From contig NZ_OZ209244.1 of the NCBI RefSeq assembly GCF_964642095.1, positions 1,054,001-1,118,000 of the forward strand: a stretch of 64,000 bases of DNA, read 5' to 3'. Source of the DNA: Fretibacterium fastidiosum. GTDB taxonomy: Bacteria; Synergistota; Synergistia; Synergistales; Aminobacteriaceae. The notes beneath the pieces were generated by a model. That model saw only the letters and a list, made by a program, of their open reading frames with translations, was not told the origin of the DNA and searched no databases. The number at the start of each line of letters is the position of its first letter. Within the stretch, counting starts at the first letter, position 1. Positions 25,778-33,965 of the stretch are shown one piece after another. The position numbers and the translations under genes were made by a program.

Positions 25778-27097
25778 ATGATGTCGTTTCTGGATCGCAC
25801 GTTCCACGTCAGGGAGGCGGGGAGCTCCGTCCGCACGGAGTTCCTGGCCGGCCTGACCACCTTCGTCACCATGTCCTACATCGTCTTCGTCAACCCGGCC
25901 ATCCTGAGCAAGACGGGCATGGACTTCAACGCGCTGGTGGTGGTCACCTGCCTCAGCTCGGCTCTCGCCACGTTCCTGATGGCCGTGCTGGCCAACTACC
26001 CCATCGGGCTGGCGCCGGGCATGGGCCTCAACGCCTTCTTCACCTACACCGTCGTGCTGGGAATGCAGATCAACGGGGCCCCCGTCACCTGGCAGATGGC
26101 CCTGGCCGCCGTGTTCATCGAGGGCGCGATCTTCATCCTGCTGACGCTGACCCGCATCCGCGAGATGGTGGTCAACACCATCCCGAAGGCGCTCAAGGTC
26201 GGCATCTCGGCGGGCATCGGCTTCTTCATCGCCTTCATCGGGATGAAGAGCGTCGGCATCGTCGTCCACAACGACGCGACCCTCATCGCCCTGGGACAGA
26301 TCGGCGACAACGTCCCGGCGCTCCTCGCCATCGTCGGGCTGCTCCTGATGGCCGTGCTCACCGCCCACCGCGTCCACGGCGCCCTCCTGATCGGCATCCT
26401 GGCCGTCACCGTCCTCGCGGCCGCCTGCGGGATCACGACGCTGCCCGATACGCTCGTCTCGATGCCGCCCTCCATCGAGCCGCTGTTCTGGAAGATGGAC
26501 TTCTCCCTCGTTCGTGAGCCGGACTTCTGGGTCGTGGTGTTCACCTTCTTCTTCGTGGACTTCTTCGACACCGTGGGGACGCTGGTGGGCGTCTGCAGCC
26601 GCAGCGGGCTGCTGGACGATCGGGGGCGTCTGCCCAGGGCGAAGGGCGCCCTCATGGCCGACGCCGTCGGCACCGTCGCCGGCGCGATCCTGGGGACCTC
26701 GACGGTCACCTCCTACGTCGAGAGCTCCAGCGGCGTGGCCCAGGGGGGACGAACGGGCCTCAGCTCTGTCGTGACCGCCGTCCTCTTCATCGTCGCCATC
26801 TTCTTCACGCCCGTCGTGGGCATCGTCCCGAGCTGCGCCACGGCCCCCGCCCTGATCCTGGTGGGCGTCTACATGATGATGAGCCTTCGGGACCTGGATT
26901 ACGACGAGTGGACGGACGTCTTCCCCGCGATCCTGGGCTTCACGATGATGCCCCTGACCTACAGCATCGCGACGGGCATCGAGTTCGGCGTCGTCTCCTA
27001 CGTGCTCGTCAAGAGCTTGTCCGGCAAGTTCCGCGACGTGAGCGGCCTCATGACCTTTTTGGCCATCCTGTTCGCCCTGAAGGAGCTCCTCTCCTGA
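25778..27097 (+). CDS. NCS2-type purine permease (AzgA-like)
   Basis: A 439-residue permease with about 12-14 membrane helices. It starts FLDRTFHVREAGSSVRTEFLAGLTTFVTMSYIVFVNP, the classic AzgA/YicO opening, and contains GLAPGMGLNAFFTYTV, ISAGIGFFIAFIGMK and FVDFFDTVGTLVGVC, plus TSTVTSYVESSSGVAQGGRTG near the transport site. This family carries adenine, guanine and hypoxanthine with protons. Its position after ade points to adenine uptake. Two ATG codons (25778, 25781) are adjacent; GAAGGGG lies upstream. A terminator follows the gene. Confidence 0.92.
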   Translation: MMSFLDRTFHVREAGSSVRTEFLAGLTTFVTMSYIVFVNPAILSKTGMDFNALVVVTCLSSALATFLMAVLANYPIGLAPGMGLNAFFTYTVVLGMQINGAPVTWQMALAAVFIEGAIFILLTLTRIREMVVNTIPKALKVGISAGIGFFIAFIGMKSVGIVVHNDATLIALGQIGDNVPALLAIVGLLLMAVLTAHRVHGALLIGILAVTVLAAACGITTLPDTLVSMPPSIEPLFWKMDFSLVREPDFWVVVFTFFFVDFFDTVGTLVGVCSRSGLLDDRGRLPRAKGALMADAVGTVAGAILGTSTVTSYVESSSGVAQGGRTGLSSVVTAVLFIVAIFFTPVVGIVPSCATAPALILVGVYMMMSLRDLDYDEWTDVFPAILGFTMMPLTYSIATGIEFGVVSYVLVKSLSGKFRDVSGLMTFLAILFALKELLS

Positions 27098-27133
27098 GCC
27101 GGCCTGCGGCGTCTCGGCCCCGGACGTTTTTCG

Positions 27134-27157
27134 CTCCCCCGCAAGGGGGAGTTTTTT
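27134..27157 (+). terminator. Intrinsic terminator after the purine permease
   Basis: CTCCCCC (27134-27140), a GCAA loop, and GGGGGAG (27145-27151) followed by six T. It is 37 bp after the permease stop. Confidence 0.88.
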
Positions 27158-27259
27158 GACGACGCTCCGTGGCGGGCCCTTGCCCTTCCCCGCGCTTTCA
27201 TGGATAATAGACGCAGGTGTCGTCGGGCCTCCATCGACGCCCAAGGCGCGCTTTCGCCG

Positions 27260-28921
27260 ATGGAGGGACTTTTTTCGTTGGAGAATGGGAGATCGTCCGT
27301 GCAGTTTTTCGTGGAGATGAGGAGAGACAGGGCGGCCGCCGGATTTTCGACGTTCGACGAATTTTTGGCTCGGACGGCGAACGAGGACCGCCAATTTTTG
27401 ACCGTGGAGGAGCTTCCCCTCTTTGCCCCCACGGCCTGCGGCATGGCCAACGGCGCCGGAGGCTGGGTCGTCCTGGGGGCGGAGTGGCTTGAAGAGGAAA
27501 GCCGCGCCGAGCCGCGGGGGCTCCGGAGCCCGGACGTGCTGCGCGATCAACTCGCGGTCGACTGCGGGGATGGCCGGACCTTCAGCACGGCGCTCTCCGT
27601 CACCTTTCACGTATTGAGGGACCCTGCGCCGATCCTGCTGGCCCGCGTCCTGCCGGCGGAGTGGCACGAGCGCCCCGTGTGCATCGGGCAGGACTACGCC
27701 CGCGGAACTTGGCGGCGAACGGAGGGCGTGGGCTTCCTGTCGGGCGTCGGAGCGCGCTTCCGTTTGGGGCTGGACGCCCTCGAGAGGCTGAAGGACGATC
27801 GTCCGATCCGCGGCATGAGCCTCGACGACCTTCACGAGGAGAGCGTCGCCTCCTTCCGCTCCGCGGTGGTCCGGCGCCGGCCGGAGTGGTCGGAGCTGTC
27901 CCTCGAGGCGTTTTTGGCCCGCGCGCAGGTCCTCTCAGGCGGCGCCGTCACCCAGGCAGGACACCTCATGCTGGGCCGCAGGGCCACCCGCGTCCGGGCG
28001 GAGGTCCGCAGGGGAAACGCCGACGGCGAGGCCCTGGAGGTGCGCAACCTCTGGAAGGCGTACTCCGACCTGATGCCCCGCCTCACCCGCAGCCTCTCCC
28101 CGGCCTGCGCCGCAGCCTTTCGCGAGTGCTTCGTCAACGCGCTCCTGCACGCGGACTACGACGGCGGAGACGTGACGGTGCTGCTGAGGGGTGGACCGGC
28201 CTCCGCCCGCTTCAAGAACCCCGGCCTGATGCGGACGCAGCACCGGGGCGAGAGCGCCTGCCGCAACTTCCGATTGATGAAGGTCTTTCAGCTGCTGGGG
28301 GCCGCCTGGGGCGACGGGCGCGGATTGTCCCTCATCCGTCGCTATCAGCCCGACTTCGCGCTGCAGCAGGACGCGCTGGAGCTGACCACCGCGGCGGTCC
28401 TGAACCTGGAGCCCCTGGCCGCCCTTCAAGGAACGCCCCCCACGGCACGGCGCCAGGCTGGGGCCGCGCCGCTCACCCCCCGGCCCGACGACCGGAGATC
28501 GCAGCGGGAAGCGCCGTCGCAGGAACCGGCGCCCATGGAGGCCGAGCCGGCGCCGTTCCTGCTGGCAGACCCCACGGCAACGGCCGAGGCATCGACGCCC
28601 GCCCATGAGGCCGTTTCGTCGAGGTCTGACGAGGAATCGCCCCCTTCAGGGGCTCTTGTCAGCGACCCAGTGGAGCCTGCTGAGGAAGCCCCTCTGGAGC
28701 ACGCTGGGGAGGCCCCGACGGAGCCTGCCGGGAAAGCCCCAACGGGGCAGGGGGGTGAAGCGGAGCGGCGGGCGGAGGAAGCGGCCCCGGTGGCGTCCGA
28801 GCTTCGGCGGCAGACCTCCTTCGGCAGCGCCGCGGACGAGTTGGAGCGAGCCATCGCGGAGATGCGCGGCAGGCCGGAGGGCCGGCGCGCGCAGGACGAA
28901 TCGGAACGGGCATCGAGTTGA
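27260..28921 (+). CDS. AlbA_2/Schlafen-type ATP-binding regulator-like protein with disordered tail
   Basis: A ~553-residue protein with the layout of the bacterial AlbA_2 plus HATPase_c_4 family. An N-terminal AlbA-like part contains CGMANGAGGWVVLGAEW. A middle region (AQAGHLMLGRR-type) is followed by FRECFVNALLHADYDGGDVTVLL and RFKNPGLMR, which correspond to the N-box and NPG strand of divergent GHKL domains. Members are often annotated as transcriptional regulators or helicase-related; the actual function is not established. Residues after ~400 are Pro/Glu/Ala-rich with short imperfect repeats (GEAPTEPAGKAPT). The start is uncertain: ATG 27260 or ATG 27200, neither with a good ribosome site. 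Confidence 0.72.
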   Translation: MEGLFSLENGRSSVQFFVEMRRDRAAAGFSTFDEFLARTANEDRQFLTVEELPLFAPTACGMANGAGGWVVLGAEWLEEESRAEPRGLRSPDVLRDQLAVDCGDGRTFSTALSVTFHVLRDPAPILLARVLPAEWHERPVCIGQDYARGTWRRTEGVGFLSGVGARFRLGLDALERLKDDRPIRGMSLDDLHEESVASFRSAVVRRRPEWSELSLEAFLARAQVLSGGAVTQAGHLMLGRRATRVRAEVRRGNADGEALEVRNLWKAYSDLMPRLTRSLSPACAAAFRECFVNALLHADYDGGDVTVLLRGGPASARFKNPGLMRTQHRGESACRNFRLMKVFQLLGAAWGDGRGLSLIRRYQPDFALQQDALELTTAAVLNLEPLAALQGTPPTARRQAGAAPLTPRPDDRRSQREAPSQEPAPMEAEPAPFLLADPTATAEASTPAHEAVSSRSDEESPPSGALVSDPVEPAEEAPLEHAGEAPTEPAGKAPTGQGGEAERRAEEAAPVASELRRQTSFGSAADELERAIAEMRGRPEGRRAQDESERASS

Positions 28922-28957
28922 GGTGCGGGGCCCATCGCGGGCGAGGAGGACTTGAAC

Positions 28958-29698
28958 ATGGCAAAGCCGATTATCGGAATTCTGGGCAACATCCTGGTGA
29001 CAACGTCTTCCACCTCCGGGAGCGTCATGCGCCGCAGCTTCACGAACGACACCTGCGTCCGCTCCGTGGCGAACAACGGCGGCGTCCCCGTCATCCTGCC
29101 CTTCGTCAGCGACCTGAGCCTGATGGACCCCCTTCTTGAGGCGTGCGACGGGCTGCTGTTCCCCGGCGGGGACGACGTGGACCCCGCCTACTACGGGGAG
29201 GCGCCGCACGAGAAGCTGGGGGAGGTCGATCGCGCCCTCGACGAATGTTGGTTTCACGCTGCGCGATACGCCATGGAACGGCAGGTCCCCATGCTTGGCA
29301 TCTGCCGGGGGGCCCAACTTTTGAACGTCGCCTGCGGCGGCAGCCTGTACCAGGACATCGGGGAGCGGGGGGAGGACCACCTGACGCACGTTCAGACGGA
29401 GAAGCGCCACGTCGTCACGCAGACGGCGTGCGTTGTGCCGGGCACCCGGCTGGCCCGACTTCTGGGGCGGGAGGCTGTGCCGGTGAACAGCCTGCACCAC
29501 CAGTCCGTCAAGGCGTTGGGAAAGGGCCTGGCCGTCTCCGCTCAGGCGGAGGACGGAATCGTGGAGGCCATTGAGAGCGCCGACGGGCTGATCGTCGCCA
29601 CCCAGTGGCATCCGGAGGACCTGATCGAGTCCGTTCCCGTGATGAACGCCCTGTTTCAGGACCTGACAGCCCGTGCCGCAGCCCGTTGTGGTGACTGA
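28958..29698 (+). CDS. Gamma-glutamyl hydrolase, peptidase C26 (PuuD-like)
   Basis: A 246-residue class-I glutamine-amidotransferase-like hydrolase. The nucleophile elbow is GICRGAQLLNVACGG. GGDDVDPAYYGE and SLHHQSVK are family-specific, and the catalytic pair is in QWHPED. Members hydrolyse gamma-glutamyl-GABA or other gamma-glutamyl compounds. GAGGAGG lies 8 bases before ATG 28958. The AraC regulator starts 100 bp downstream. The last ~25 codons and ~50 bp of flank are duplicated at 34935-35058, so this gene took part in the rearrangements that built the tandem array. Confidence 0.9.
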   Translation: MAKPIIGILGNILVTTSSTSGSVMRRSFTNDTCVRSVANNGGVPVILPFVSDLSLMDPLLEACDGLLFPGGDDVDPAYYGEAPHEKLGEVDRALDECWFHAARYAMERQVPMLGICRGAQLLNVACGGSLYQDIGERGEDHLTHVQTEKRHVVTQTACVVPGTRLARLLGREAVPVNSLHHQSVKALGKGLAVSAQAEDGIVEAIESADGLIVATQWHPEDLIESVPVMNALFQDLTARAAARCGD

Positions 29699-29798
29699 CA
29701 GCCCGTGAGCAAGGGCGAACGGCAGCCGGAAGGCTCCCCGGAGGGGGGACTGACGATCTCGCCGGCCTTGAGGGCTTGTGTCGAGGAGGGATAACGGG

Positions 29799-30722
29799 AT
29801 GAAGGACAACCTCTCCGAGAAGGTCACCCGCCCCTGGGTGCCGTTCCGCGAGTTCATCGGAAACAACCCCTACCTGGAGTTCTTCAGGACGAACAACCTG
29901 ACCGTGATCGTGAGCCGCAGGCCGGTCTGTATGCTGCCCAACAGCTACCGGCACGAGAGCGTGCAGTTCTTCATCGCCCTCTCCCCGGTTCGGGGCGGGA
30001 CGAGGGATGGACACCCCATCTTCGTCCCAGCCGGCTCCATCTACCCCGTCAACGGCAGTCAGCCCCACGCGGTGACCGAGCCGATCCCCAACGTCTCCTT
30101 CATCAGCCTCTACTTCCGCTATGCCTTCTTCCAAAAGATGTGCCGTACCCTGCGCGGCAGTCCCGACACGGTTTTCGAGAACGACCTGATCCCCTACGAC
30201 CCCGAGCTCAAAGCCCTGATGCGCGCATTCTTCATCGAGTACGGGGGGGGCAGAAGGGGCAGCCCAGGCATCGGGTCCGGAGTGATGGTCGACTGTATCG
30301 TCATCCAGCTTGCCGTCTGCCTCATTCGCAGGCTCCGTTTCTCCGCGGCGGCCACGGAACAGCGCGTCCCAAGCGACGCGGAGCTGGACCGGGCCGTCGA
30401 GCACCTGAGCGAACGCAGTGACCCCTGTCCTCTCTCGGAGGTCTCCCAAATCGTCCATGTCAACAAGTTTACTGCCCTGCGCAAGTTCCGCGCTCACACG
30501 GGCATGACGCCCCGCCAGTTCCAGATGCTGATCCGCATCCACCGCGCGATGGATATCCTGAAGGACCCCCGGTGCACCATCGCCGAAGTGGGGAAGCTCT
30601 GCGGATTCCCCAACCCCAGCCACTTCGCGCGCGTGTTCCGCCAGAAAACCGGGCTCTCTCCCACCGAATACCGCCGAAAATCCCTCAACGAAGTGCCCCG
30701 GACCTCCAGATTTTCCTCTTAA
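29799..30722 (+). CDS. AraC-family transcriptional regulator
   Basis: A 307-residue protein. An N-terminal cupin-like ligand domain (residues ~30-180, with FVPAGSIYPVNGSQPH) is followed by a C-terminal double helix-turn-helix: LSEVSQIVHVNKFTALRKFRAHTGMTPRQF, then TIAEVGKLCGFPNPSHFARVFRQKTGLSPTEYR. ATG 29799 is chosen because GAGGAGGG sits 8 bases upstream. It probably controls the tandem Synerg-CTERM genes directly downstream or the C26 hydrolase upstream. Its last ~20 bases (GGACCTCC onward) are repeated before the second and third tandem genes, so the duplication unit begins inside this gene. Confidence 0.9.
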   Translation: MKDNLSEKVTRPWVPFREFIGNNPYLEFFRTNNLTVIVSRRPVCMLPNSYRHESVQFFIALSPVRGGTRDGHPIFVPAGSIYPVNGSQPHAVTEPIPNVSFISLYFRYAFFQKMCRTLRGSPDTVFENDLIPYDPELKALMRAFFIEYGGGRRGSPGIGSGVMVDCIVIQLAVCLIRRLRFSAAATEQRVPSDAELDRAVEHLSERSDPCPLSEVSQIVHVNKFTALRKFRAHTGMTPRQFQMLIRIHRAMDILKDPRCTIAEVGKLCGFPNPSHFARVFRQKTGLSPTEYRRKSLNEVPRTSRFSS

Positions 30723-30940
30723 AAAGTCAATAACGAAACAGGAAAAGGACAAAAACGGAACATTCTTTTTCAAGGCAGCGTGATAACCTAATTGCACGCA
30801 GGCTCTCATTATCTACATCTACGGGGAGGTTCGTGTACGCTCCCGGGAATGAGCAGAGGAATGATCAAACGAGGGACGGACGCGAGGCGTTGTCACGGTG
30901 CCGGGCTCAAGGAGCCTGGGGAAGACCGAAAAGGAAGGAA
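30700..30940 (+). repeat. Leader repeat, copy A (upstream of first tandem paralog)
   Basis: Starts with the last codons of the AraC gene (GGACCTCC) and runs to the start of the first paralog. It closely matches copy C at 33707-33965 over its whole length; copy B (32249-32346) shares the first ~95 bp. A block around AAAAAGTCAATAACG and GGAACATTCTTTT is the best conserved and probably contains the promoter, although clear -10/-35 boxes cannot be named. Confidence 0.8.
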
Positions 30941-32176
30941 GTGTTGTTCGTCATGACAAAGCGTTTGAGGCAGTTTAAGGCTGCGTCAGTACTGTTTGTG
31001 TTGGCTCTGGCCGCCATCACGTTTGAGGGTAAGCCGGCTTCGGCTGCTCCTCCTGGTCTGAAGACCGAATTCTTCATCGAATACGCGGCTTCGACTTTGG
31101 AGTCGGGGGATGTAAGCGTCGAAGGGGAGACCGACCTCACGGTAAAGGGCTTTTCCGAGATGTTCCTCGGTGCGAAGGTCGATGTGGTGGGAACGCGCCA
31201 GGAGGGCGTCTTCCCCCTCAAGGTGCCCAACGAGATACAGAAAGATTCCTCTGCCGGTCTCGACTACCGGGTGGGGGTTCCCAACCACGAGGGGTCATTC
31301 GGGTTCTCGGCCGGGACGAAACCGGGCGATACGGGAAAGCTTGTGCTGAAAATGCAGAATGGGGGGACATCCTCCAAGTTCACCTTCGACATCACCGCAA
31401 AGGATCCGGTCAGCGTAGATCAGAGCAAGGCGGCACTCGCCATCGATACCTCGACGGCTTCAGAGGACACGCTGACCCTGACGCTCAAACCTATGGTCGG
31501 AGCGGTTCTCAAGGACCTCAAGGTCGCCGGCGTCGCGTTCGACTTCGACCCCGCAAAACTGGACGCAGCCAAGCTCTCCCTCACCTGGGATGGAGCCGCC
31601 AACAAGATCCAGGCCAAGGCGCTCAATGCGGCCTACAGCGTCAAGGACGTTCCGGTGAAGGCCAAGGTGGACGTGACGTTTACCGGCGTGGACGGCCAGA
31701 ACTGGACCCTTTCCGAGGCCGTCAACTTCACGATTACGTCCCGGCCGGGACGCCCCGCGACCGTCACGGTGACGGCCACGGCAGGGGCCGGCGGCACCAT
31801 CGCGCCGAAGGGTGCCGTCACGGTAGCCTTCGGCGCGGATCAGGCCTTCACGATTTCACCCGACAGGAACTATAAGATCAAGGACGTCAAGGTGAATGGC
31901 GCCTCCGTCGGCGCGGTGGCTACCCACACGATGAAGAACGTCACATCCGACGGCACCATTGAGGCCACGTTCGAAAAAACCTCTGGTGGCGGCGGCGGTG
32001 GCGGTAGCGGCGGCGGCGGTGGTGGTAGCGGCGGCGGCGGTGGCGGTAGCGGCGGCGGCGGTGGCGGTAGCGGCGGCGGCGGTGGCGGTAGCGGCGGTGG
32101 CGGATGCAACGCAGGCTATGCCTTCCTGCCTCTGCTGGGGCTCCTTCCGCTGGCCTCGAGGATGAAAAAACGATAA
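30941..32176 (+). CDS. Tandem Synerg-CTERM surface protein, paralog 1
   Basis: An exported protein of ~411 residues. The signal peptide (KRLRQFKAASVLFVLALAAI, cleavage near ASAA) is followed by an unrecognised N-terminal domain (~residues 40-170), then a shared beta domain (KAALAIDT to NFTITS), then a bacterial-repeat-type domain (VTATAGAGGTIAPKGAV to DGTIEATFE). A Gly-Ser linker follows, then GCNAGYAFLPLLGLLPLA and a basic tail, the Synerg-CTERM sorting signal. GTG 30941 has AAGGA 5 bases upstream; ATG 30953 is the alternative. The same GTG-plus-ATG layout is kept in all three paralogs. Probably a surface or outer-membrane-linked protein; ligand unknown. Confidence 0.8.
   Translation: MLFVMTKRLRQFKAASVLFVLALAAITFEGKPASAAPPGLKTEFFIEYAASTLESGDVSVEGETDLTVKGFSEMFLGAKVDVVGTRQEGVFPLKVPNEIQKDSSAGLDYRVGVPNHEGSFGFSAGTKPGDTGKLVLKMQNGGTSSKFTFDITAKDPVSVDQSKAALAIDTSTASEDTLTLTLKPMVGAVLKDLKVAGVAFDFDPAKLDAAKLSLTWDGAANKIQAKALNAAYSVKDVPVKAKVDVTFTGVDGQNWTLSEAVNFTITSRPGRPATVTVTATAGAGGTIAPKGAVTVAFGADQAFTISPDRNYKIKDVKVNGASVGAVATHTMKNVTSDGTIEATFEKTSGGGGGGGSGGGGGGSGGGGGGSGGGGGGSGGGGGGSGGGGCNAGYAFLPLLGLLPLASRMKKR
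31986..32105 (+). repeat. In-frame 21-bp minisatellite encoding a Gly6-Ser linker
   Basis: About five tandem 21-bp units (GGCGGCGGCGGTGGCGGTAG plus one C) encode repeated GGGGGGS just before the sorting signal of paralog 1. Paralogs 2 and 3 have much shorter versions (33520-33560 and 34780-34805). Confidence 0.9.
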
Positions 32177-32206
32177 TCGATAGCGGATCGAACGTAGCTT
32201 GGGAAC

Positions 32207-32230
32207 GGGGGCCGATCTCCGGCCCCCTTA
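32207..32230 (+). terminator. Hairpin terminator after paralog 1
   Basis: GGGGGCC (32207-32213), a 7-base loop, and GGCCCCC (32221-32227), then TTA. The T-run is weak, but the same structure follows all three paralogs. Confidence 0.6.
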
Positions 32231-32248
32231 TGACATCGAGTCCGTTCC

Positions 32249-32346
32249 GGACCTCCGGATTCTCCCTAAAAGTCAATAACAGAATAGGAAAAGGGCAAGA
32301 ACGGAATATTCTTTTGCAAGGCAACGTGATATCCTGACAGCAACAT
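32249..32346 (+). repeat. Leader repeat, copy B (upstream of second paralog)
   Basis: Matches the first ~95 bp of copies A and C (GGACCTCC, AAAAGTCAATAAC, GGAATATTCTTTTG). The remaining leader to 32492 is unrelated to the other copies and shows no gene. It is joined on its left to ATCGAGTCCGTTCC (32235-32248), which comes from the C26 hydrolase gene. Confidence 0.75.
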
Positions 32347-32492
32347 AGGGGTCTGTACTGGAGGGGACGTTTCGGAGAGTTCCGCGCCCCCCTCGGGAGG
32401 AGAGGGAATCGGAAAGTAGGCGGATGGGGTTCGGACATCTTCACCATCCGTGCCGCGGTTGAGGCGCGACGAAAGATCAAAGAGGAAAGGAA

Positions 32493-33632
32493 GTGTGGTG
32501 CATCATGGCAAAGCGAGTGAATCAAGGAGGATTCGTGTCGGTTCTGCTCGTTCTGGCGGCTGCGGTCGTCCTGGGGACCGATCTGACGGCGGACGCAGCG
32601 GAGTTCGGATTTCACTACAAATCTTCGGCAGGGCAGGAGGGGTATGTGACTAGCGTCAAGGATACGACCACCGAAGTACCGGCACTCAAGGAGATGTTCT
32701 TGGGTGAGGAACTGGATTTCACAACCTCGGATGATTACAGCGGTGTTTGGGATAAGGTTTTGCACATGGACGCCCTTCTCGAGGAGAAGATCGAGTATGT
32801 CAACTTGGGGATGGGGACAGGGAAGGCACACTTCCTCAAAACCGTAAAACCTGGTGAAACGGGCAGACTTTTGCTGTCCCCTTCGGCCACGACAGGAGAA
32901 AAGACCTCTTTCGATCTGAAAGGGATCACCGCGAAGAGCCCCGTCAGTATGGACCTGGACAAGGCGGCACTCGCCATCGACACCTCGAAGGCTTCGGAGG
33001 ACGCGCTGACCCTGACGCTCAAAGGCAAGGCCGGAGCGGTCGACAAGGACCTCAAGGTCGCCGGCGTCACGTTCGACTTCGACCCCGCAAAACTGGACGC
33101 GGCCAAGCTCTCCCTCACCTGGGACGGCGCCGGCAAGAAGATCCAGGCCAAGGCGCTCGACGCGGTATACAGCGTCGCGGGCGTCCCGGTGAAGGCTGAG
33201 GTGGGCATGACGTTTACCGGCGAGGACGGCCAGAACTGGGCCCTTTCAGAGGACGTCAACTTCACGATCACGTCCGGGCCGGGACATCCCGCGACCGTCA
33301 CGGTGACGGCTACGGCAGGGCCTGGCGGTACCATCGCGCCGAAGGGGGCCGTCACGGTGGCCTACGGAGCGGACCAGGCCTTCACGATTTCACCCGACAT
33401 AAACTATAAGATCAAGGACGTCAAGGTGAATGGGGCCTCTATTGGCGCGGTGGCCACCCATACGATGAAGAACGTCACATCCGACGGCACCATCGAGGCC
33501 ACGTTCGAAAAAACCTCTGGCGGTGGTGGCGGTAGCAGTGGCGGTGGTGGCGGTGGTGGATGTAGCACGGGCTACGCCTTCCTGCCTCTGCTGGGGCTCC
33601 TTCCGCTGGCCTTGAAGATGAAAAAACGATAA
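32493..33632 (+). CDS. Tandem Synerg-CTERM surface protein, paralog 2
   Basis: A 379-residue exported protein. It shares with paralog 1 the central beta domain (KAALAIDTSKASEDALTLTL onward), the bacterial-repeat domain (GGTIAPKGAVTVAYGADQ) and the Synerg-CTERM end (GCSTGYAFLPLLGLLPLA plus a basic tail). The first ~150 residues differ entirely: the signal peptide is distinct (FVSVLLVLAAAVVLGTDL) and the mature N-terminal domain is unrelated by eye. So one array member has a swapped N-terminal domain on a conserved C-terminal chassis. GTG 32493 with GAGGAAAGGAAG upstream, or ATG 32505. A leader repeat and hairpin flank the gene. Confidence 0.8.
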   Translation: MWCIMAKRVNQGGFVSVLLVLAAAVVLGTDLTADAAEFGFHYKSSAGQEGYVTSVKDTTTEVPALKEMFLGEELDFTTSDDYSGVWDKVLHMDALLEEKIEYVNLGMGTGKAHFLKTVKPGETGRLLLSPSATTGEKTSFDLKGITAKSPVSMDLDKAALAIDTSKASEDALTLTLKGKAGAVDKDLKVAGVTFDFDPAKLDAAKLSLTWDGAGKKIQAKALDAVYSVAGVPVKAEVGMTFTGEDGQNWALSEDVNFTITSGPGHPATVTVTATAGPGGTIAPKGAVTVAYGADQAFTISPDINYKIKDVKVNGASIGAVATHTMKNVTSDGTIEATFEKTSGGGGGSSGGGGGGGCSTGYAFLPLLGLLPLALKMKKR

Positions 33633-33663
33633 TCGATAACGGATTCGACTGTAGCTTGAGAAC

Positions 33664-33687
33664 GGGGGCCGATCTCCGGCCCCCTTT
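33664..33687 (+). terminator. Hairpin terminator after paralog 2
   Basis: GGGGGCC (33664-33670) and GGCCCCC (33678-33684) followed by TTT. A near-copy of the hairpins after paralogs 1 and 3. Confidence 0.65.
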
Positions 33688-33706
33688 ATGACATCGAGTC
33701 CGTTCT

Positions 33707-33965
33707 GGACCTCCGAATTTCCCTCCTAAAAAGTCAATAACGGAACAGGAAAAGGGCAAGAACGGAACATTCTTTTGTAAGGCAACGTGATATCCTGACG
33801 GCATGCAGTCTCTCGTTCTTTATGGAGAGGCAGGGGGAGGTTCTCGTGTCCGCCTCCCGGGAACGGGCGGAGGAATGGCCAAACGAGGGACGGGCGCCGC
33901 TGCGGAGGGAGGTGTTGTCACGGCGCCGGACTTGAGGGGCCTGGGGAAGACCGAAAAGGAAGGAA
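33707..33965 (+). repeat. Leader repeat, copy C (upstream of third paralog)
   Basis: Near-full-length match to copy A (30700-30940), including the AraC-gene-derived GGACCTCC start and the GAAGACCGAAAAGGAAGGAA ribosome-site end. Joined on its left to ATCGAGTCCGTTCT (33693-33706) of C26-gene origin. Confidence 0.8.

Noticed and set aside
25670..27835. Long antisense open frame opposite ade end, purine permease and the AlbA-type gene
   Set aside because: Composition is dominated by Asp, His, Gly and Arg as expected for the complement of GC-rich coding sequence; no motif is seen.
31870..32109. Proline-rich antisense frame at the minisatellite
   Set aside because: It is only the complement of the Gly-Ser repeat.
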